Assembly: GCA_017540175.1 (NCBI GenBank)
Contig: JAFYBN010000119.1
Coordinates: forward strand, 1 to 64,000
Source of the DNA: Clostridia bacterium
GTDB taxonomy: Bacteria; Bacillota; Clostridia; Oscillospirales; CAG-272
Reading direction: 5' to 3'
DNA: 64,000 nt
Each line of letters starts with the position of its first letter. Position 1 is the first letter of the stretch. The notes beneath the pieces are model-generated. The model was not told the DNA's origin and did no database searches. It saw nothing but the letters and a program-made list of their open reading frames with translations. Made by a program: the position numbers and the translations under genes. This document shows, piece by piece, positions 61,162 through 64,000 of the stretch.

Positions 61162-63214
61162 ATGGTTTCTGAAGCTGCTCAATATGAGCTTTTCCGCGGG
61201 TGTGCTTGTCTGCGTGATCGCTCTGATCCGGATCATTGCAGCAAGAAAAGCCCCGAAATGGCTCATGCCCGCGCTATGGGCGCTGGTAGGGGTTCGGCTG
61301 CTGCTCTTTTTCCCGCTTGAAAGCCCGCTCAGCCTGCTCCCCTCCGCCGAGCCGATTCCGTCCGATATCGCCATGATGCGGGAGCCCGCGCTCTCGACGA
61401 ACATCGGGCTGATCGACGACGCCGTGAACCCCGTCGTGGCGGAAAGCTTCGCGCCCGCCGTGGGAGACAGCGTGAATCCGCTTCAGGTCTGGCTTGCCGT
61501 CGGAGCGGTCGTCTGGCTCGCCGGGATGATCGGGATGCTGCTGTACGCCGTGATTTCTTCCGTTCTCCTTGCCCGCAGGATGAGGAACGCAGAAAACGTA
61601 TCCGGCAGGATTTATGCGGATGAGAGCTGCCCCGCTCCGTTCGTCTTCGGTGTCATCCGCCCGAGAATCTATCTTCCCGCAGGTCTGAACGAAGAGCAGA
61701 CGGCTCACATCGTCGCGCACGAGGAGGCGCACATCCGTCGGCAGGATCACCTCATCAAGCCGCTCGGATTCCTTCTCCTCTCAGTGTACTGGTTCAATCC
61801 GCTGATCTGGCTCGCCTATATCCTTTTGTGCCGCGACATCGAATTCGCGTGCGACGAGCTTGTCGTGAAGAGCATGACGCCCGAGAGCCGCGCGGATTAC
61901 GCGGAGACCCTGCTCGCCGTCGGCGCGGACCGCACAACCCTCACCGCGTGTCCCGTCGCCTTCGCGGAAGCGGGGGTAAAGAGCCGGGTTCGCGCCGCGC
62001 TGAGTTACCGCAAGGGCGCGTTCTGGATCATCCTGCTCGGTGTCCTTGTCCTTGCCGCGCTCGCCGTGTTCTTCCTGACCGATCCCATCCAAATCAAAAA
62101 TCCCTGGACGCAGGAGTATGTCCCCGGCACGGGCAATATCCGCGGGAACGTCAACACGGAGTATTTCTCCTCCCTCGGCAGGGACTATGAAATCGGAGCG
62201 GACAAATACGGCGTAGCGGTTTTCAAAAACCCCGGGAAAGCTCTCTCCGCGCTCAAGTCCGAGCACGCGCAAGGCATACGCCTGATCCGGGAAGCAAATG
62301 ATCTGCCGCCGTTTTCGAGAGTACAACGCGTGCTTCGCTCCTACCGCAAGCTCGGCTTTCAGACAACGGGCGGCAGCGACGCGGAAAACGAGGAAATACG
62401 AGCGGTCGCACGCGTGATCGACATCTATCTGAACAGCTTTGAGAATCACAAAAATCTGCCCGCCGCGGAACCGACAGAGGCTTCCGACGAAGCTGCCGTC
62501 GGCTTCTCCGTCCGTGTGGAAGAAGCCGGCAGGCTGATAGATGAGCTTCGGGAAAGCGCGGAGCAAATCGCTCCGTCCCAGAGAAGCGACAGGCTGAACG
62601 AAGAAGCAGACCGGCTCGAAGCCATGGTCGGCGCGCAGAAGGAGCTGCTTGACGCGTTTATGCTGGAGGTGGTTCGTTCCGATTTAAGAGCGGACATCGA
62701 TTCGCTCTGGACGTTCCTCGATACAAACGATACGATCCTGAGCGCGAGAAATATCGCGGCAAAAGCGCTGCTGGACGGCTCCGATACGGTGGAAAGCTCC
62801 TCGGAGGATCATTTGTTTTCCCTTCCCGATGAGGTTGACTTTTCATCTCTTGACCTCGACGGCGTCACCTCGATCGAAATCCACAGCGGCGTCACCGGGG
62901 CAAAAACCGTCATAACCGAACCGGCAGAAATTTCAGAAATCGTCTCCCTCGTGAAAGGGCTGAGCGCGAGTTCTCCCGAAAGCTCCCGGGGGTATTACGG
63001 CAGTTACGCCAGCGTCCGACTGTACAGGGCTGATCAGGATCTGCTGTCTTTTACACTGGGCCAACACGAAACGATCAACTATCTTGATTACGAGGTGAAT
63101 CACGGTTTTCTTTACCATGCGCGCTGGAAATCCGCCGATAAGACCGCGTTTGACGCGCTCGTCGCCGTGCTTTGGCTCTACATCGCGCCGGATGAACCCG
63201 CGCCCGTCAACTGA
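61154..63214 (+). CDS. M56-family membrane metalloprotease/sensor (BlaR1-like) with unfamiliar C-terminal domain
   Basis: 686 residues. Transmembrane helices at about 12-29, 38-54, 113-140 and 203-226 surround the zinc-metalloprotease site HEEAH (189-193) with Glu in FACDE. A further helix (about 294-313, FWIILLGVLVLAALAVFFL) leads to a 370-residue domain expected outside the cell. That domain has no penicillin-binding motif (no SxxK, no KTG) and contains a helical, possibly coiled-coil region (about 450-540). The signal is therefore unknown. Operon with the repressor. Confidence 0.9.
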   Translation: MSEWFLKLLNMSFSAGVLVCVIALIRIIAARKAPKWLMPALWALVGVRLLLFFPLESPLSLLPSAEPIPSDIAMMREPALSTNIGLIDDAVNPVVAESFAPAVGDSVNPLQVWLAVGAVVWLAGMIGMLLYAVISSVLLARRMRNAENVSGRIYADESCPAPFVFGVIRPRIYLPAGLNEEQTAHIVAHEEAHIRRQDHLIKPLGFLLLSVYWFNPLIWLAYILLCRDIEFACDELVVKSMTPESRADYAETLLAVGADRTTLTACPVAFAEAGVKSRVRAALSYRKGAFWIILLGVLVLAALAVFFLTDPIQIKNPWTQEYVPGTGNIRGNVNTEYFSSLGRDYEIGADKYGVAVFKNPGKALSALKSEHAQGIRLIREANDLPPFSRVQRVLRSYRKLGFQTTGGSDAENEEIRAVARVIDIYLNSFENHKNLPAAEPTEASDEAAVGFSVRVEEAGRLIDELRESAEQIAPSQRSDRLNEEADRLEAMVGAQKELLDAFMLEVVRSDLRADIDSLWTFLDTNDTILSARNIAAKALLDGSDTVESSSEDHLFSLPDEVDFSSLDLDGVTSIEIHSGVTGAKTVITEPAEISEIVSLVKGLSASSPESSRGYYGSYASVRLYRADQDLLSFTLGQHETINYLDYEVNHGFLYHARWKSADKTAFDALVAVLWLYIAPDEPAPVN

Positions 63215-63288
63215 TGATCGGCTAATCAGATCAGAGTTCAGGGCGGAATGAACATGCCCCCTATTTTGAAGAAATTTCAAAAACCCCC

Positions 63289-63317
63289 TTGACAAACGCC
63301 TCCCGCGGTGCTATAAT
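63289..63317 (+). promoter_or_regulatory. tRNA-Pro promoter
   Basis: Perfect TTGACA (63289-63294), 17-bp spacer, TATAAT (63312-63317), extended -10 TGC. It lies 20 nt before the tRNA. Confidence 0.93.
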
Positions 63318-63337
63318 GTGGAAGCTGTGAAGAGCAT

Positions 63338-63410
63338 CTGGGTGTGGCGCAGTTGGGAGCGCGCTACCTTGGGGTGGTAGAGGCCGCTGGTTCAAGTCCA
63401 GTCACTCAGA
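63338..63410 (+). tRNA. tRNA-Pro (anticodon GGG)
   Basis: Complete 73-nt cloverleaf. Acceptor stem CTGGGTG/CACTCAG (one G-U), D stem GCGC/GCGC, anticodon stem CTACC/GGTAG with loop TTGGGGT (GGG), T stem around TTCAAGT. The discriminator is A63410. The 3' CCA is not encoded. It has its own promoter and terminator. Confidence 0.95.
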
Positions 63411-63414
63411 GAAA

Positions 63415-63460
63415 GAAAAAAGCGTTGATCCGGTGGGATTCCATAAGATCAACGTTTTTT
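63415..63460 (+). terminator. tRNA-Pro terminator
   Basis: Stem CGTTGATC/GATCAACG followed by T6, immediately after the tRNA. Confidence 0.9.
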
Positions 63461-63510
63461 CTTCGGTTTTCTCTTTCCGTTCGATTTCAAAACCGCGGAG
63501 GTATGACGAG

Positions 63511-64000
63511 ATGAGCATGAAAACCGAATACCTGACGATTCCGGACGACGGAGAGCTGAAGAGCGTCCTCGGCGCAGACGTCTTAGCGCGGGAAACGGTG
63601 CACGAATGGCAGCTTTCACGTGTCGAAAAAATCACCGCGGGGCGGGATGTTTTTATCCTGAAAACACAGCTTGCCGCCGCTTCCGTTGAACGGGCTTTTT
63701 TCGAAAATGTCGACCATCCCCTGCTCTGCCGACCGATCGCCGCATTTCCCTCTGGCGACTGCGACGCGCTCCTCTTCCCGTTACTCACGGGCGAGCCGGA
63801 CGACTGGACCTCGATGACGGATGAGGAGATACGACGCCGCGCGAGGGAGCTTACCGCGCCCTTCTTCTCGCTCGACGCACCGCATTATTTTGATTACTCC
63901 TCGCCCGCCGCGCTGAACATCGCTTTTGCTTCCGTACGAAATGTGCTGAAAGATGCGGGGATGGGAGAGGATGAGCTCGAAGCTCTCGGGAGCGCGCTCC
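63511..64000 (+). CDS. Kinase-like protein, 5' part (cut by the window end)
   Basis: At least 163 residues, open at the window edge. GGAGG lies 9 nt before the ATG at 63511. The N-terminal part (ITAGRDVFILKTQ; VERAFFENVDHPLLCRP; DALLFPLLTGE) resembles the N-lobe of aminoglycoside-phosphotransferase/fructosamine-kinase-like proteins, in which the Lys of FILKT would bind ATP. The catalytic loop would lie beyond the window. The family assignment is tentative. Confidence 0.6.
   Translation, partial: MSMKTEYLTIPDDGELKSVLGADVLARETVHEWQLSRVEKITAGRDVFILKTQLAAASVERAFFENVDHPLLCRPIAAFPSGDCDALLFPLLTGEPDDWTSMTDEEIRRRARELTAPFFSLDAPHYFDYSSPAALNIAFASVRNVLKDAGMGEDELEALGSAL

Noticed and set aside
61154-63214. 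A beta-lactam resistance sensor (BlaR1)
   Set aside because: The extracellular part lacks the SxxK and KTG motifs of a penicillin-binding domain, and no beta-lactamase or PBP2a gene follows. It is called BlaR1-like only by its protease domain.

Overview
The window is GC-rich, gene-dense chromosomal DNA from what looks like a gut-type, anaerobic member of the Clostridia (Oscillospirales/Christensenellales-like). This is inferred from T-box leaders on aminoacyl-tRNA synthetase genes, the two-subunit GlgC/GlgD ADP-glucose pyrophosphorylase, SLH surface protein, HPr with the regulatory serine, BlaI/M56 pair and Gram-positive LexA box. I see no CRISPR array, prophage, insertion sequence or rRNA operon. 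Most promoters found are close to TTGACA-17-TATAAT, many with an extended -10 TG.

Layout. 1-2.5 kb: three tandem palindromes, then a beta-helix protein and a ComF-type phosphoribosyltransferase on the minus strand. 2.6-7.6 kb: a phenylalanine T-box (UUC specifier) drives pheS, a uridine-kinase-like gene, pheT and an APRT-like gene. 7.7-12.3 kb: htpG, a degenerate prephenate-dehydratase/ACT protein and phosphoglucomutase. 12.4-18 kb (minus): HAD hydrolase, GH29 fucosidase, a membrane zinc-ribbon protein, a cyclase-family hydrolase, a P-loop ATPase and ilvE. 18-19.7 kb: an SLH surface protein and a 58-residue Lys/Asn-rich protein. 19.7-27.5 kb (minus): zur-znuACB with a Fur-type box, CYTH enzyme, uvrC-rsmD-coaD and HPr, plus a plus-strand 50-residue Cys-rich microprotein. 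27.6-31.1 kb: ileS behind a non-canonical T-box (AUC specifier).

31.2-41.7 kb: sugar-phosphate-isomerase-like and DraG-like genes, a MarR regulator, an orphan solute-binding lipoprotein, an XRE regulator, and a divergent GH76/GH38/PHP locus likely for alpha-mannan-type oligosaccharides. 41.7-52.1 kb: a six-gene glycogen operon glgB-glgC-glgD-glgA-(terminator)-glgP-GH13. 52.2-56.4 kb: lexA with three small enzyme genes downstream, and divergent GTP-dependent pckG. 56.4-60.6 kb: GxDLY/SGNH esterase, M24 aminopeptidase and GH127 beta-L-arabinofuranosidase. 60.7-63.2 kb: BlaI repressor and M56 sensor with two palindromic operators. The window ends with tRNA-Pro(GGG) and the start of a kinase-like gene.

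Together the genes describe a fermentative organism that imports and cuts glycan fragments inside the cell (GH29, GH38, GH76, GH127 and the SGNH esterase all lack signal peptides), stores carbon as glycogen, and controls synthetase genes by tRNA charging. No wholly new multi-gene system is evident. The items most worth a second look are the kinase between pheS and pheT, the inactive-looking P-protein homologue, the non-canonical ileS T-box, the Cys-rich microprotein, the M56 sensor with an unfamiliar extracellular domain, and the terminator splitting the glycogen operon.
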